DNA of 64,000 nt from Deinandra increscens subsp. villosa (Eukaryota > Streptophyta > Magnoliopsida > Asterales > Asteraceae), in NCBI GenBank assembly GCA_039602395.1, contig JBCNJP010000008.1:19731867-19795866 (forward strand). The letters are read 5' to 3'. The position numbers and the translations under genes are program-made. The notes beneath the pieces are model-generated. The model was not told the origin of the DNA. It ran no database searches and worked only from the letters and a program-made list of their open reading frames with translations. Below are positions 11,476 through 22,271 of the stretch, piece by piece. Numbering within the stretch: the first letter of the stretch is position 1; every line of letters starts with the position of its first letter.

Positions 11476-13455
11476 TTAATCAAAATTAATCATTCCTATG
11501 GCTGTGATAAGGTAGAAAAATCTAGCCTCATCAAATGCTTTTGTGAATAAGTCAGCCAATTGATTTTCAGTTGGAACATGATGGCGTTTGATTAATTTCT
11601 TTTCAGCACAATCTCTAATAAAATGATACTCGATCTCAATGTGCTTTGTTTTTTTAATATTTGACAGGAATGTTGGTGATGTTGATGGAACTTGTGTTGT
11701 CAGCATACATAGGAGTTTCCATGAAGTTGATGCCATAGTCCATCATCTGATTTTGTATCCAAAGTACCTGGCCACAGTATGCTGAAGCTGCAATGTATTC
11801 TGCTTCTGCTGTAGAAGTTGAGACACATGTCTACTTTTTGCATTGCCATGATACAAGCCTATCTCCTAAAAAATTGACATCCACCAGATGTTGACTTTTT
11901 GTCAAGATTGCATCCTCCATAGTCACTGTCTGTGAAAGCCTTCAAATTGAAGTCCTTATTTTTAGAATACCATAACCCAAGCTTTGGTTGTCCTTTGAGG
12001 TATCTAAAAATTCTTTTCACATCATTTAAGTGTGATTCCTTTGGTCCAGCCTGATATCTAGCACATAAGCAAACACTAAACATGATATCAGGACTGCTTG
12101 CTATAAGATGCATAAGGGAACCAATCATGGCCCTATATGTGTGCTCATCAACAGGTTCACCAGTTACATCAGATGTTAACTTGTGTGATGTTGATATAGG
12201 AGTTTTGGCAGTGGAGGATGACAGCATGTCAATCCTCTTTAGCATATCCTGAATATATTTTGATTGATTCAGAAAAATGCCTTCTTTTGTTTGCCTTACT
12301 TGAAGACCTAGAAAGAAAGTGAGTTCACCCATTGAGCTTATTTCAAATTTTGCTTGCATTAGGGCTTCAAACTCCTTACAAAGAGCATCTTTTGTTGAAC
12401 CAAAAATGATATCATCCACATAAATTTGGACCATTAAAAGATCCTTTACAACTGTTCTAATGAAGAGAGTTTTGTCAATAGCTCCTCTTTTGTATCCATG
12501 TTTGGTTAGATAACAAGAGAGAGTCTCATACCAGGTTCTTGGTGCCTGTTTAAGACCACAAAGAGCTTTTATCAGTTTGCACACCTTGTTTGGATGATGA
12601 GGATCTTCAAACCCAGGTGGTTGACGCACATATACTTCTTCATTTAGTAATCCATACAGAAAAGCACTTTTAACATCCATTTGGTAGACATGGAAGTTTT
12701 TGTAAGCAGCACAGGCTAATAATATCCTAATTGCTTCTAATCTTGCTACTGGTGCAAAACCTTCATCATAGTCTATTCCTTCTTCTTGAGCAAAGCCTTG
12801 AACCACTAACCTTGCCTTGTTTTTTACTACAATGCCCCTTTCATCCTTCTTGTTTTTAAAAACCCATTTAGTCCAATTGGTGGTGGTGTATTCTTTGGTA
12901 GATCCACCAATTCCCATACTATGTGTTTGTTGATTTTGAAGCAGTTCTTCTTGCATGGCCTCAATCCAACTGTTTTCTCTTAAAGCTTCATTTATTTTCT
13001 TTGGTTACTACTGTGACAAGAAGCATGCATGTAGATAGATGTTTGCATCAGTTAATTTGCTTCTGTTAGTACAGGTGCTTCCACTTCTCCTATAAATTTC
13101 CCTAGATGATATTTTTCAAAATTCTAGAGTTATTCGTGATGAAAATTAGGCTCAGAAAGGTTTAACGGAGTAAACTCGTTCATAAGCACTAATTCTGGTA
13201 ATTCTGTTGAAGAAGGTGATTCTTGAACATCTTGAATTTGTGAGGCAACATGCTCATTGATTTCTTCATTAATGTCATCATTAGGAGTAGGTGAGCTCAA
13301 GCCTTCAGGTAAAGTGGAGGCTGAGTTGCTACATCCTATCTGATTTTCTATTGAAGCCTGTGATTGTTTGTTCAAATCACTTTTGTTTCTTGAGTTTCCA
13401 AGACTCACAACCGTGTCTTAATGAGTTACCAGATGATTTTCATCTTGTTGTTCTG
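11476..13455 (-). pseudogene. Ty1/copia pol: integrase-RT linker, reverse transcriptase and RNase H
   Basis: Read on the minus strand. 13455-13130 is a hydrophilic Ser/Pro/Glu-rich linker that normally lies between integrase and RT. 12956-11859 is a 365-residue open RT with WVFKNKKDE, VKSAFLYG, GLKQAPRTWY, catalytic IYVDDIIFGS and FFLGLQV, then the RNase H start FTDSDYGG. The frame breaks near 11864, and again near 11660 before KTKHIEIEYHFIRDC and the terminal LADLFTKAFDEARFFYL (stop 11476). The region before WVFKNK is abnormal, suggesting another indel near 12900. Integrase is missing because the plus-strand patch at 13456-18782 replaces it. Protease and gag of the same copy resume at 18783. 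Confidence 0.9.
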
Positions 13456-13633
13456 ATTCAACACTGATGAGGCTAATGCTACCAATGATCCCAACTTTAC
13501 CCTTGGAATGGGAATTATGAACAGTTACCATGCACTTATGGCTGGAACATTGGTGCCTACTGATATGTTGTCAGGAGAACTGAATCAGATCAATCCTGAA
13601 GCTGTGGAAATGCTTGATGTTTCTTGGCAGGTG
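13456..13633 (+). pseudogene. Copia gag fragment, upstream half, interrupted by an LTR element
   Basis: From about 13460 the plus strand encodes an open segment containing NDPNFTLGMGIMNSYHAL and INPEAVEMLDVSWQV. It stops at the left LTR of the insertion at 13634. The same reading frame resumes after the right LTR at 15994 and runs into a CCHC zinc knuckle. The five bases AGGTG at 13629-13633 are the target-site copy. The upstream join with the minus-strand pol at about 13455 has no visible duplication. Confidence 0.8.
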
Positions 13634-14036
13634 TGAAAAACCGTTTAAGGATCGATTCTATGGTAGATAATAACGAGACGGAAGTTTTGTCATATATTGT
13701 GTTGAAAGGTTACATAAACCGAAGGAGTATACAAACAATTTAGCTCCGGGGGAGGTCGGACAGAACCTCCCCTCTCAACATATTGATCTGAGAAGACACT
13801 GGACAAAAACTTACAATGAAATACAAAGACTTCACTATTTATACTATTTTGATCTGGGCCGAACCTGGGACCTCCGAACCTGGTCCGAACTCCCTCCGAA
13901 CCTGGAGTTCGGCCAAGGTTTGGAGCCTCCAAACCTTGAGTTCGGCCGGGGTTCGGACCCCAGACTTTGTCCAGTCTCAAATCAGTCTGTTCGTCAATTC
14001 GAACAGTAACGGCCACAAAAGGTTCATGCACTAACA
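13634..14036 (-). repeat. 3' LTR of the non-autonomous element (left copy)
   Basis: 403 bp, opening TGAAAAACCG and closing CTAACA on the plus strand. It contains the palindromic word CCGAACCTGGAGTTCGG at 13896-13912 and variants. The frames open through it on both strands (about 115 and 72 codons) are by-products of its composition and also occur in the other LTR. Confidence 0.95.
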
Positions 14037-14047
14037 AATTCCCCCTT
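14037..14047 (-). promoter_or_regulatory. Polypurine tract of the non-autonomous element
   Basis: The plus strand reads AATTCCCCCTT, so the sense strand reads AAGGGGGAATT, directly next to the 3' LTR. Similar tracts recur at about 14200, 14384 and 14668, a multiple-PPT pattern reported for Sireviruses. Confidence 0.8.
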
Positions 14048-15576
14048 GGACGTTACTGTCGAATCCAGACATTAATCTTCTAGCAATCTTCAGTCAGCTT
14101 GCTGCGGACGCCTCTGTCATTAGCAAACTCCCTTTGACCAAATCATCAGGTATGCAGGAAACAGTTCGAATCTTGTACAATCTCCACAACCAATAAAATT
14201 CCCCCTAGCTTCAAGCACTTCCACATCAGGCATATGATAACGGTTCACTTCATAAGTTGTATCCGGAAATTGTAAAGACACACGAGCATCATTGCATCTT
14301 GATAATAATCTTCAATCTTCACCGAATTGTAACACATTCTGATCTTTATGAAAACAGACACAATCAGCATCTTCAATCACGGAAATTCCCCCTCAGCATC
14401 AAATCCATCCCAATATATTACTCCGGTAAACGTATATCTCGTTGCAGACTGGAATCTGACCAAGTCTTTCGACAACTCAAGAAAGTATCGGGCATATGAT
14501 AGAGAGTTCCAAACCATAACCAAAAACTTTGACGTATCGGTTCGCACGAACATCAGAATACACCACCTTTCCATGAAGATCAAAAACCACCATCATCCCT
14601 GAACTGATTGCTTTTGAATATTCACTTTTTCAATTATGAAACTTTGAAAGTTTTTAGGGTCCCCAATTTCCCCCTAAACAAGTGACATATTCAAATCTTC
14701 AATTTCTTATGATTCCAACCCCGCATGTGTTTTAGTGGAATGATAAACTCAAGTGGCCCGCAACGGAATCTTTGATCTCATTTAATCTTCAGTTTGTGTA
14801 GAATGATAATCTCCGACAAACGTTCCCAAGTAATCATAACCATGTCTCCGAATCTCTGTCCATCATCAGAAACACGTATTCTTGAATCTCTGTCCATCAT
14901 CAAGAACCATGACTACCCACAAACACATTTCTTGAAATTCGATCACTAGCTCGTAACAAATATCATGATCTGGATTATCTTCAAACATAACACCCCACAA
15001 CTACCGAATCAAGGGTAAACTCGATAGCTGATCCGCTTCTTTGAAATTCCCACCTAACGGGGGTTCGGGGGCAGCGCCCCTGAGAAGCGGGGTCCAAGGG
15101 GCGGCAGCCCCTGGCGGGGTCCAAGGGGCAGAGCCCCTGGCTGGGATCGAGCTGCCAGGTCAGCGCGAAAAATTTTTTCTTGAACAAAATTGCTTCATCA
15201 AAAATGCATCCGAGCTCGTCCGAACTTTGTCCGATCTACCTCCGAACCTGACCTTCGGACCCTCCGAACCTGGCCTTCGGGACCTCCGAGCGTACTCCGA
15301 ACCTGGAGTTCGGAGCGGTTACACCGAGCGTACTCCGAACCTGGAGTTCGGAGCAGTTACACCGAACGTGGAGTTCGGCCGAACGCGGAAAAACGCACTA
15401 GATTCAGAATTTGATCGAATTTGAACAACCAGATGCTTCTGTTAGGTAAAAACATGACTCAGGAAGACTCGATTGATTAAAAATCAATCAGAAACACTTC
15501 CAATCACCCCTAACCGAAGGTTTAACGTCTCAAAAAGAAGAAAAACGATAGATTTCCACCATAAAAAGAGCCAACA

Positions 15577-15588
15577 GCTCTGATACCA
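15577..15588 (-). promoter_or_regulatory. Primer-binding site, initiator tRNA-Met type
   Basis: The complement reads TGGTATCAGAGC, two bases from the 5' LTR (15591). It fixes the element's orientation. Confidence 0.93.
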
Positions 15589-15590
15589 CT

Positions 15591-15993
15591 TGAAAAACCG
15601 TTTAAGGATCGATTCTATGGTAGATAATAACGAGACGGAAGTTTTGTCATATATTGTGTTGAAAGGTTACATAAACCGAAGGAGTATACAAACAATTTAG
15701 CTCCGGGGGAGGTCGGACAGAACCTCCCCTCTCAACATATTGATCTGAGAAGACACTGGACAAAAACTTACAATGAAATACAAAGACTTCACTATTTATA
15801 CTATTTTGATCTGGGCCGAACCTGGGACCTCCGAACCTGGTCCGAACTCCCTCCGAACCTGGAGTTCGGCCAAGGTTTGGAGCCTCCAAACCTTGAGTTC
15901 GGCCGGGGTTCGGACCCCAGACTTTGTCCACTCTCAAATCAGTCTGTTCGTCAATTCGAACAGTAACGGCCACAAAAGGTTCATGCACTAACA
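15591..15993 (-). repeat. 5' LTR of the non-autonomous element (right copy)
   Basis: 403 bp and, by eye, one substitution from the left copy. Followed by the second AGGTG target copy. Confidence 0.95.
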
Positions 15994-17507
15994 AGGTGGC
16001 AATGGCAGTTTTCCGTGCTAAGAAGTTTATGGCTAAGACTGGAAGGAATGTATGGAAGGATCAAGACAAGATCAGGATGGGTTTTGATAAGAGTAAGCTC
16101 AAATGCTTCAACTGTGATGAGTACGGGCACTTTGCAAGGGAGTGTACCAAAGAGAGAGAAGCCAGAAGAGAAGAAAGCTGGAGATGGTAAAGGGAAGGCA
16201 GAGACAAAGGCTTTGGTCGTGCAGGATTGCAGGGAATATCAATGGGCTTCGCAGGTAAGGGAACTCAGTCTGACGGGTACTATGATTGCTCAGATGGAAA
16301 ATGATGCTGATGAAGAACATGCCTTTGTGGTCACTGATGAGGAGAACCTGGTTGAAGACAAAGAGGCATTTGCAGCCGAGGTTGACAACACAAAGGGACA
16401 TCCGAGAAAAACTGTCAACAATCTCTGGTACGTTGATAGTGGTTGCTCCCGACACATGACTGGAGATTTATCGCTTTTGGAAGAGTTTGAAGATTTCAAT
16501 GGAGGAGGTGTATCTTTTGTTGGTGGAGTTGGTGGCAAGATCAGCAAGAAAGGTGTGGTGAAGAGTGGCAGCTTGAAGTTCTCAGATGTGCATTATGTAG
16601 AAGAATTATCACATAGTCTGCTAAGTGTGTCGCAGATTTCTGATCGAGAATATTCTGTGTTGTTCAACAAGAAGGTATGTATCATTCTCAAGCCTGGTGT
16701 TAAGATTCCTGAGGAATGTATCCTGATGCGTACTCCAAGACGAGAAAATTCTTTTCTTCTCAACATGGGTAATCCTCCGTCATCTGAAGAAGCCTATCTT
16801 ATATCAAAGCAAAATGAAAATCTGGCTTTGTTATGGCATCGTCGTTTAGGACATGCTAACATGAAGAATCTGAACAAGCTGGCAAAGGGAGAGCATGTTC
16901 GAAATCTTCCGATCAAGGACTTCACATCAATTAAGAAGTGTGTTGCATGTGCCAAGGGGAAGCAGCACAAATTACCACATCGATGTAAAATGATGAATTC
17001 TATCTCATCGGTGTTGCAACTACTTCATATGGATCTCTTCGGCCCAATGCAAGTTCTGAGTATCAGCAAGTTCGCGTATTGTCTGGTGATAGTGGATGAC
17101 TTCTCTCGATTCACTTGGGTTTTCTTTTTGTCAAACAAGTATGAAACTCCAAAAATTGGTGAAACGGTTTGTAATTCTCATAGAAAATCAGATGAACAAG
17201 AAAGTGAAGGCAATAAGATCAGACAACGGAACGGAGTTCAAGAATGTTGAATTGAATATGTTATGTGGAGAGACAGGCATAGAAAGGCAGTACAGTGCAC
17301 CATACACACCTCAACAGAATGGTGTTGCTGAAAGAAGAAACAGAACACTCATTGAAGCTGCCAGAACTATGTTGTGTGAAGCAAGACTACCAATCTTCTT
17401 CTGGGCCGAAGCAGTCAACACTGCTTGTTATGTGCAGAATCGAGTGCTTTTATACAAGCGGCATGAGAAGACACCTTATCAAATTATTTATGGAGAAAGT
17501 TGGTGAA
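15994..17507 (+). pseudogene. Copia gag zinc knuckle, protease and integrase fragment
   Basis: Continues the gag frame left at 13633 and reaches a CCHC knuckle CFNCDEYGHFAREC (about 16102-16143). A frame change near 16150 leads into a protease with the aspartic motif VDSGCSRHMTG (about 16431). The GAG-pre-integrase zinc region follows (LWHRRLGHANMKNL and CVACAKGKQHKLPH). The integrase core has the three acidic positions in HMDLFGP, SDNGTEF and QNGVAERRN. A frameshift falls between the first and second acidic residues (about 17130-17160). The gene stops at YQIIYGE near 17500, where sequence from another copia gag is joined. Knuckle and protease are adjacent here, unlike the long-gag families elsewhere in the window, so this is a different lineage. 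Confidence 0.9.
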
Positions 17508-18782
17508 AGAAAAGAGTGTATGAATGGAAGAGTTTGTAGAACTTAAGAAAAAGTTGGATGAGGATTTTGAAGTTACAAACTGAAAATGAAGAGTTGGTTA
17601 AAAGTGTTGAGAAATGGGAGAATGAAGCAAAAGATGTCATTGGTGATTTTGATGCCTTGTTTCAGAAGTCAAATGCAAGAGTAGAATCGCTGACTAATCT
17701 TATGATGAACTCAAGAAAGAGTTTAACGAAGTTACTGCTGCCAAAAACCAACATCAATTGGTTCATTCTGAACTACAAGACAAGGTTATAAGTTTGAAAG
17801 AAGAAAACAAATTGCTGAAAAGAAATATTGAGATACATGAGGGCAGGGTGAAGAAAATTACCCAAGAAGTGTACGATGCTCATGATCAGATGAGACAAGA
17901 GAAGTTTTTGTCTAATAAAGCTTCAGAGCAATTGATTGAATTAAAAAAAAGCACTGGGTGAAGCTCAAAAGCAAATATCTTATTTGAATGTCGAAGTGTT
18001 GGATCTTAAGAGACAATTGAACAATTTGAAGAATTCACATTCTTTGACAAGTTACTTGTGCAAAGATGAGAATTTCAAGAAGGTTTTTGGAAGCGAAGAG
18101 CATAATAAAATTCCACATCCAATTATTCAATCTGATGCTCTAGCTGATAATTATTCTTCTGATATAACTTGAGATTATTTTGAATTTGTGTCTGAGAAAT
18201 CTGAAAAGAAGAAACCAAAGCCTTCAAACAAGAAAGTGGACTCTTCAAAATCTGGTGCACCCACATTTGTTAAATTTGTTTCTGGTGGAACTGGTGTAGT
18301 TAATAAAGAAATTTTTGATAACAAGATGGTAGAAGCTAATAACTTGAAGGGTATTAAAGCTAAGTTTACTCAAGTTGCTCAAGATGGATCTTCAAAGTCA
18401 CAGATAGAGTTGTCCAAATTACCTAGTTACAAACGTTCTGGTTTGGGTAGTGAAGGTAAGAAGTTTGAGAAGTCAAAACATAAAAATGTGTCAAAGAAGG
18501 TTCAAAAAGAAAAGAAAGACATAAGTTTTGAACAAATCTATCATTTTGGTCAAGTATTCATTTCCATCATGGAAAAGGGATTTAGAGGCAAACAAAAGAA
18601 GCATGATTCATCTGAAAGTTCTCTAAAAGAATATTCATCTGGATCTAATTCTACCCCTCGAAGTCCTACTTCCAAATGGGTACATGCAAACAGGTTTCAA
18701 GTTTCAAAACGGGTCACCACCTTCCAAAACTAAATCTCAATCGAAACAATTTTTCAAATTTGACTCAAGTGTTGGTGGATCA
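17508..18782 (+). pseudogene. Sirevirus-like long gag, coiled-coil part (fragment)
   Basis: Encodes pieces in shifting frames that match the middle and C-terminal parts of the gag at 41099-44364: KWENEAKD.IGDFD.LFQKS, a heptad-rich coiled coil, LKRQLNNLKNSHSLTSYL, NNLKGIKAKF, LSKLPSYKRSGLGSE and SNSTPRSPTSKW. At least four frame changes and stops (about 17790, 17960, 18172, 18733) break it. It ends at about 18782, where minus-strand copia sequence resumes. It is fused head to tail behind an integrase of another lineage, so the plus-strand patch 13456-18782 is chimeric. Confidence 0.8.
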
Positions 18783-20248
18783 CATTTGTGAGACACTTAG
18801 AAGATTGAAGTTGAGAACATCAACAAAATTTACCTTATCAAAGGTAAGCTTCCCATTGGTAATTGTACCTTGTCCAAAAAAATTTCCCTTAGTGCTTCCA
18901 AAAGAAATTGGTCCTCCATTAACTCTTTTTGTATTTTTCAGTAATTCTTTCTTTCTTGTCATGTGGCAAGAACACCCACTATCTACAACCCAGGTGTTGT
19001 TCTGAGATTTATTGGATGTGTTCTGCACATGTTAAGACAAAGTATGAGTTAATTACTGAGGGAGACCCAAGCCTTTGTGGTCTTGGGTCTTCACATAGCG
19101 TCATTGTACTTGTACTCTTTGAGCACAAGTGTTTGAGTCAATTCTTCAGTTTTTGAAGACTCTGCTTTTGACTGATCATTTGATGAAGAATTTTGATTGT
19201 TTTGGTAACTAGAACACAAGTTTATTTTAGACTGAAAGTCTTTGGCCTTTTGTTTTGTTACATCCTTTCGTGATCTATATTCCTTTTGTTTCATTTCTTT
19301 TAATGTTTCAAAGAGTTTCATTTTGAAATTTGTAGGATCACTACTTATTGAATCTGAATTTGAAGATTTTCTCTGAAACACTTGTTTCTTTTGATTTCTT
19401 GAAACAATTTTGGTTTGATTATGACAAAAACTGTTGTTCACTTTCCTGGAGTTCTTTCGACAATAACTTTTTTTATCCGATGTAACTTTTACCTCTGGTG
19501 CAAAAGTTTTGCCTCCCGATATAACTTTTATCTCGGGTGCTCCTTTCCTTTCATTTTGTTGTTTTCCAGAGTGTTTTTGTCCTTCCGAGGTAATTTTTAC
19601 CTCGGGATCATAAATGCTCCTAGGTTCTTGTTTCTTCTGAGTTTTAGTAACATGAAGCTGTTCGGATTTTTCAAAGTCATGACTGCTGAATTTTTCAAAT
19701 CCATGTGTTTGATTTTGTCTGTTCTGATAATATTCATTTTGACTTTTTGTATCTTCAGAACTGACTTTTTCAAAACTTTTAAAAATAAATTCATATTTTG
19801 TTCCCCCTTTCTCAGCAGTTTGACTTTTGACACCTAGACTAAATTTAAAAAAAGGATTGTGAAAACAATTGATAGCAATGTGACCATTTTTCCACATATC
19901 AAACATTCCTTTATCATTTTAAATTTAGAAAGTTTTGAGACTGAAGGTGTTTTGTCATCTGAAGAATTTTGCTTGGAGCAAGATTCAATTTCTTTGGTGT
20001 CTTTCAGTTTCTAGAGAGTTTTCTTGTTTTTAACAAGGTTGCTGTGAATCTGAGGTTCAGTTGAGACAGTAGCTACAAATGACACCTTTTCAGTTTTTAA
20101 CTCAGACATGTCACTAGATTTTGAAATTTCTTCTGCAGTGTTTATAATGGGATCAGGTATAAGTTGAACCTTAGTTTCTTCATTCTTAACCTTTTTCACA
20201 CATTTAGTGTATGAATCAGGATAAGTGACCATATTGTACCCAATTCCA
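18783..20248 (-). pseudogene. Minus-strand copia gag C-terminus and protease
   Basis: Minus strand, upstream part of the element continuing at 13455. 20232-20011 and 19906-19091 encode a Lys/Ser/Glu-rich gag tail. A CCHC knuckle near 19870-19910 has lost one A, so its first two Cys fall out of frame. 19028-18780 encodes the protease start WVVDSGCSCHMT, with the catalytic D-S-G, down to LLSVSQM. Integrase should follow but is replaced by the plus-strand patch. The gag tail contains repeated PEVK-like peptides (PEIKVISGG, PEVKVTSD, PEVKITSE). These come from the same CCGAGGTAA palindromic words that fill this element's spacer at 11060-11400. The 5' end is cut by the LTR starting at 20249. Confidence 0.85.
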
Positions 20249-20299
20249 TTCTAGTTTAAGGTTTTATTTTACAACATCATATGAGATTATAGGAAATCC

Positions 20300-20351
<52 letters not shown>

Positions 20352-20632
20352 CTTTTTCGGAAATAGACCCAAAACCCTAAAGGGTTTTCGGTTTTGTGTG
20401 TGGTTCGACCAAAGCAAGAAGGAGATGTTCAAGTGTTTGTGATCAAGTACTAGCATACGTACATCGGTGTGTCGTGTGTGCGATCGTAGAGGGGTTTTTC
20501 TTTAAACCCTAGAAGTTTCTTACTTTATTTGCTATTAAGGTACACATTATCTTTCTTGGTTAATTAGTTAATTACATAGATTGATTTTTCGCTGCGTACT
20601 CGTGAATAGATAAAATGTTATATAACCGAACA
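20249..20632 (+). repeat. Truncated 5' LTR (R-U5 part only)
   Basis: Begins at the base matching 21925, just 3' of the TATA box of the intact LTR (CTATAAATAA, 21911-21920), so U3 is missing. Confidence 0.85.
20304..20348. repeat. (CT)n microsatellite, about 22 units
   Basis: 45 bp of CT repeats within the 5' LTR. The same place in the 3' LTR (21972 on) has only about five units, so the tract expanded after insertion or differs by slippage. Confidence 0.98.
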
Positions 20633-20646
20633 GTGGTATCACGAGC

Positions 20647-20733
20647 CACTTAGCTAATCCCTTTACAAAAGCTTTATCTAGACCAAAGCTTGAAAGGCAT
20701 GCCGAGGGAAATGGACTTAAATTAGCTAGTTAA
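20647..20733 (+). pseudogene. Last 28 codons of a copia RNase H
   Basis: Reads HLANPFTKALSRPKLERH and AEGNGLKLAS, then TAA. This is the typical C-terminal end of copia pol (LADPFTKxL...RH). It overlaps the PBS-like sequence, so the upstream deletion joined the PBS to the pol end. Confidence 0.75.
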
Positions 20734-21608
20734 TTCATTTAAGTCTGTTGTTCGGTATTTGGATAATGAATGTTAAACAATTTCTATTTATATAATGAAA
20801 TAAAGTACTTGATATGTTTGATTTCATTTAATATTAATTGTGTCCTGTATTTGCATGTTTAATCCCTGAATATTTATAAATATTCTAAACTGTCCATTGT
20901 CGATTGACTATATGGAATATAGTTAAACTAAGACAAATCTGAGTGATTAGTAATATTATTAGAATATATAAAGGATGGTCCCACCAAACTCACATGGTCT
21001 TCATAAGATGCATATCGGACTACCCCACAAACGAATTATCACTTTATGGATCGGCGTCATTAAGTAAAATTCATAAATGGTTACTTTACTAATCCTTAGA
21101 CTTGAGATAGAAGTAGGTCATGCATGTATGGATTGCACTTACTTGATATAGTTCTAACTATCCTGAATAAGGTAGTACAAAAGGGTTATTTTCAAAAATG
21201 TAGTGAAGTATGTGACTGTACACGTGTAGTCAATATAGGATTTGTTCCTTCAGCTAAACTTTTAAGAATGATACCACTGGGCCCCTCATTGGGACTAATT
21301 AATATGTTTGCATGGCCGTGCCCAAATGAAATCTAGATATGTCTCGATTAAATTTGGTAATCTTTAATTAGTTATATTAAGTTTGGTAACTTTAATTAGT
21401 TATGGAATGAGAAACAGAATAGTTAAATTATGAAATGACTTTGATCCATATTCATATTTAACATGGTAATTGTAACAAAGGGATAGTAAATGCCTAATCC
21501 ATTTAATTATACTTTAAGAAACTAGACTTAAATGCTTCCGGGAGCATTGGTGTGTTGCTAAACGCTAACCAATGTTATTACCTTTATTATTGCATGCTCA
21601 AGTGGGAG
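20734..21608 (+). other. 3' untranslated part of the deleted copia element
   Basis: AT-rich, no coding frame I can support. It ends with the purine tract before the 3' LTR. Confidence 0.7.
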
Positions 21609-22271
21609 TGTAGGAATATCATCACGTAAAAATAAACGTATGTCCGGAAAGTATTTAAGCCTACGGGGTCACACGTCTCGACACAAATGTATTTCTATTA
21701 ATTAATTTATTAAATCAATAAAAATCACGGATTTAATTAACGAAGGGTCGTTAAAACTAACGGTTACTAGTTAACGGTTGTTAGTTAACAGTTAAGAGAG
21801 GATTATAATTAAAATACAATTAGGAAAGGTTAGGAGAAGCCCACATAGGTCCGGCCCATCTATGGTGTCTCCTAATATAACCCTACACTTGTTTAACAAG
21901 TAAACATTGCCTATAAATAAAGCCTCTAGTTTAAGGTTTTATTTTACAACATCATATGAGATTATAGGCAATCCTAAATCTCTCTCTCTTGCCTTTTTCG
22001 GCGATAGACCCAAAACCCTAAATGGTTTTCGGTTTTGTGTGTGGTTCGACCAAAGAAAGAAGGAGAAGTTCAAGTGTTCGTGATCAAGTACTAGCATACG
22101 TACATCGGTGTGTCGTGTGTGCGATCGTAGAGGGGTTTTTCTTTAAACCCTAGAAGTTTCTTACTTTTTGCTATTAAGGTACACATTATCTTTCTTGGTT
22201 AATTAGTTATTTACATAGATTGATTTTCCGCTGCGTACTCGTGAATAGATTAATTGTTATATAACCCAACA
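21609..22271 (+). repeat. 3' LTR (663 bp) of the deleted copia element
   Basis: Opens TGTAGGAATATC after CAAGTGGGAG and closes CCCAACA. TATA box CTATAAATAA at 21911-21920. The next base joins directly to a gag fragment on the other strand. Confidence 0.85.

Larger units (their letters stand above)
13634..15993 (-). mobile_element. Young non-autonomous (TRIM/LARD-type) LTR retrotransposon, 2,360 bp
   Basis: Two 403-bp direct repeats (13634-14036 and 15591-15993), both TG...CA, flank a 1,554-bp interior and are bounded by a perfect 5-bp target duplication AGGTG (13629-13633, 15994-15998). The minus strand is the sense strand. A tRNA-Met(i) PBS (TGGTATCAGAGC as the complement of 15577-15588) lies two bases inside the right LTR, and a polypurine tract (AAGGGGGAATT as complement) touches the left LTR. 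By eye the LTRs differ at one base (G/C near 13976 and 15933), so the insertion is recent. The interior has no gag or pol. It has a GC-rich patch (15050-15150), repeats of CCGAACCTGGAGTTCGG and several extra CCCCCT tracts. It must be mobilised in trans. Confidence 0.95.
20249..22271 (+). mobile_element. Copia element deleted from PBS to the end of pol
   Basis: Two related LTRs flank only 976 bp. The left one (20249-20632) matches the right one (21609-22271) from 21925 onward and lacks its first 316 bp. It is followed by a PBS-like GTGGTATCACGAGCC (20633-20647), which runs directly into the last 28 codons of a copia RNase H (20647-20733). The rest is 3' untranslated sequence ending in CAAGTGGGAG, the polypurine tract next to the 3' LTR. 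The LTRs share 'TTTTCGGTTTTGTGTGTGG', a CT microsatellite and the end TATAACC(C/G)AACA. No target duplication is visible because the left end is truncated. Confidence 0.85.

Noticed and set aside
13690..15994. The 115-codon minus-strand frame present twice (13690-14037, 15647-15994) as a duplicated small gene
   Set aside because: Both lie inside the paired LTRs, so the duplication is the LTR itself, and the peptide is low-complexity sequence from the CCGAAC repeats.
20304..20348. GAGA-type regulatory element
   Set aside because: The tract is short in the sister LTR, so slippage explains it better.
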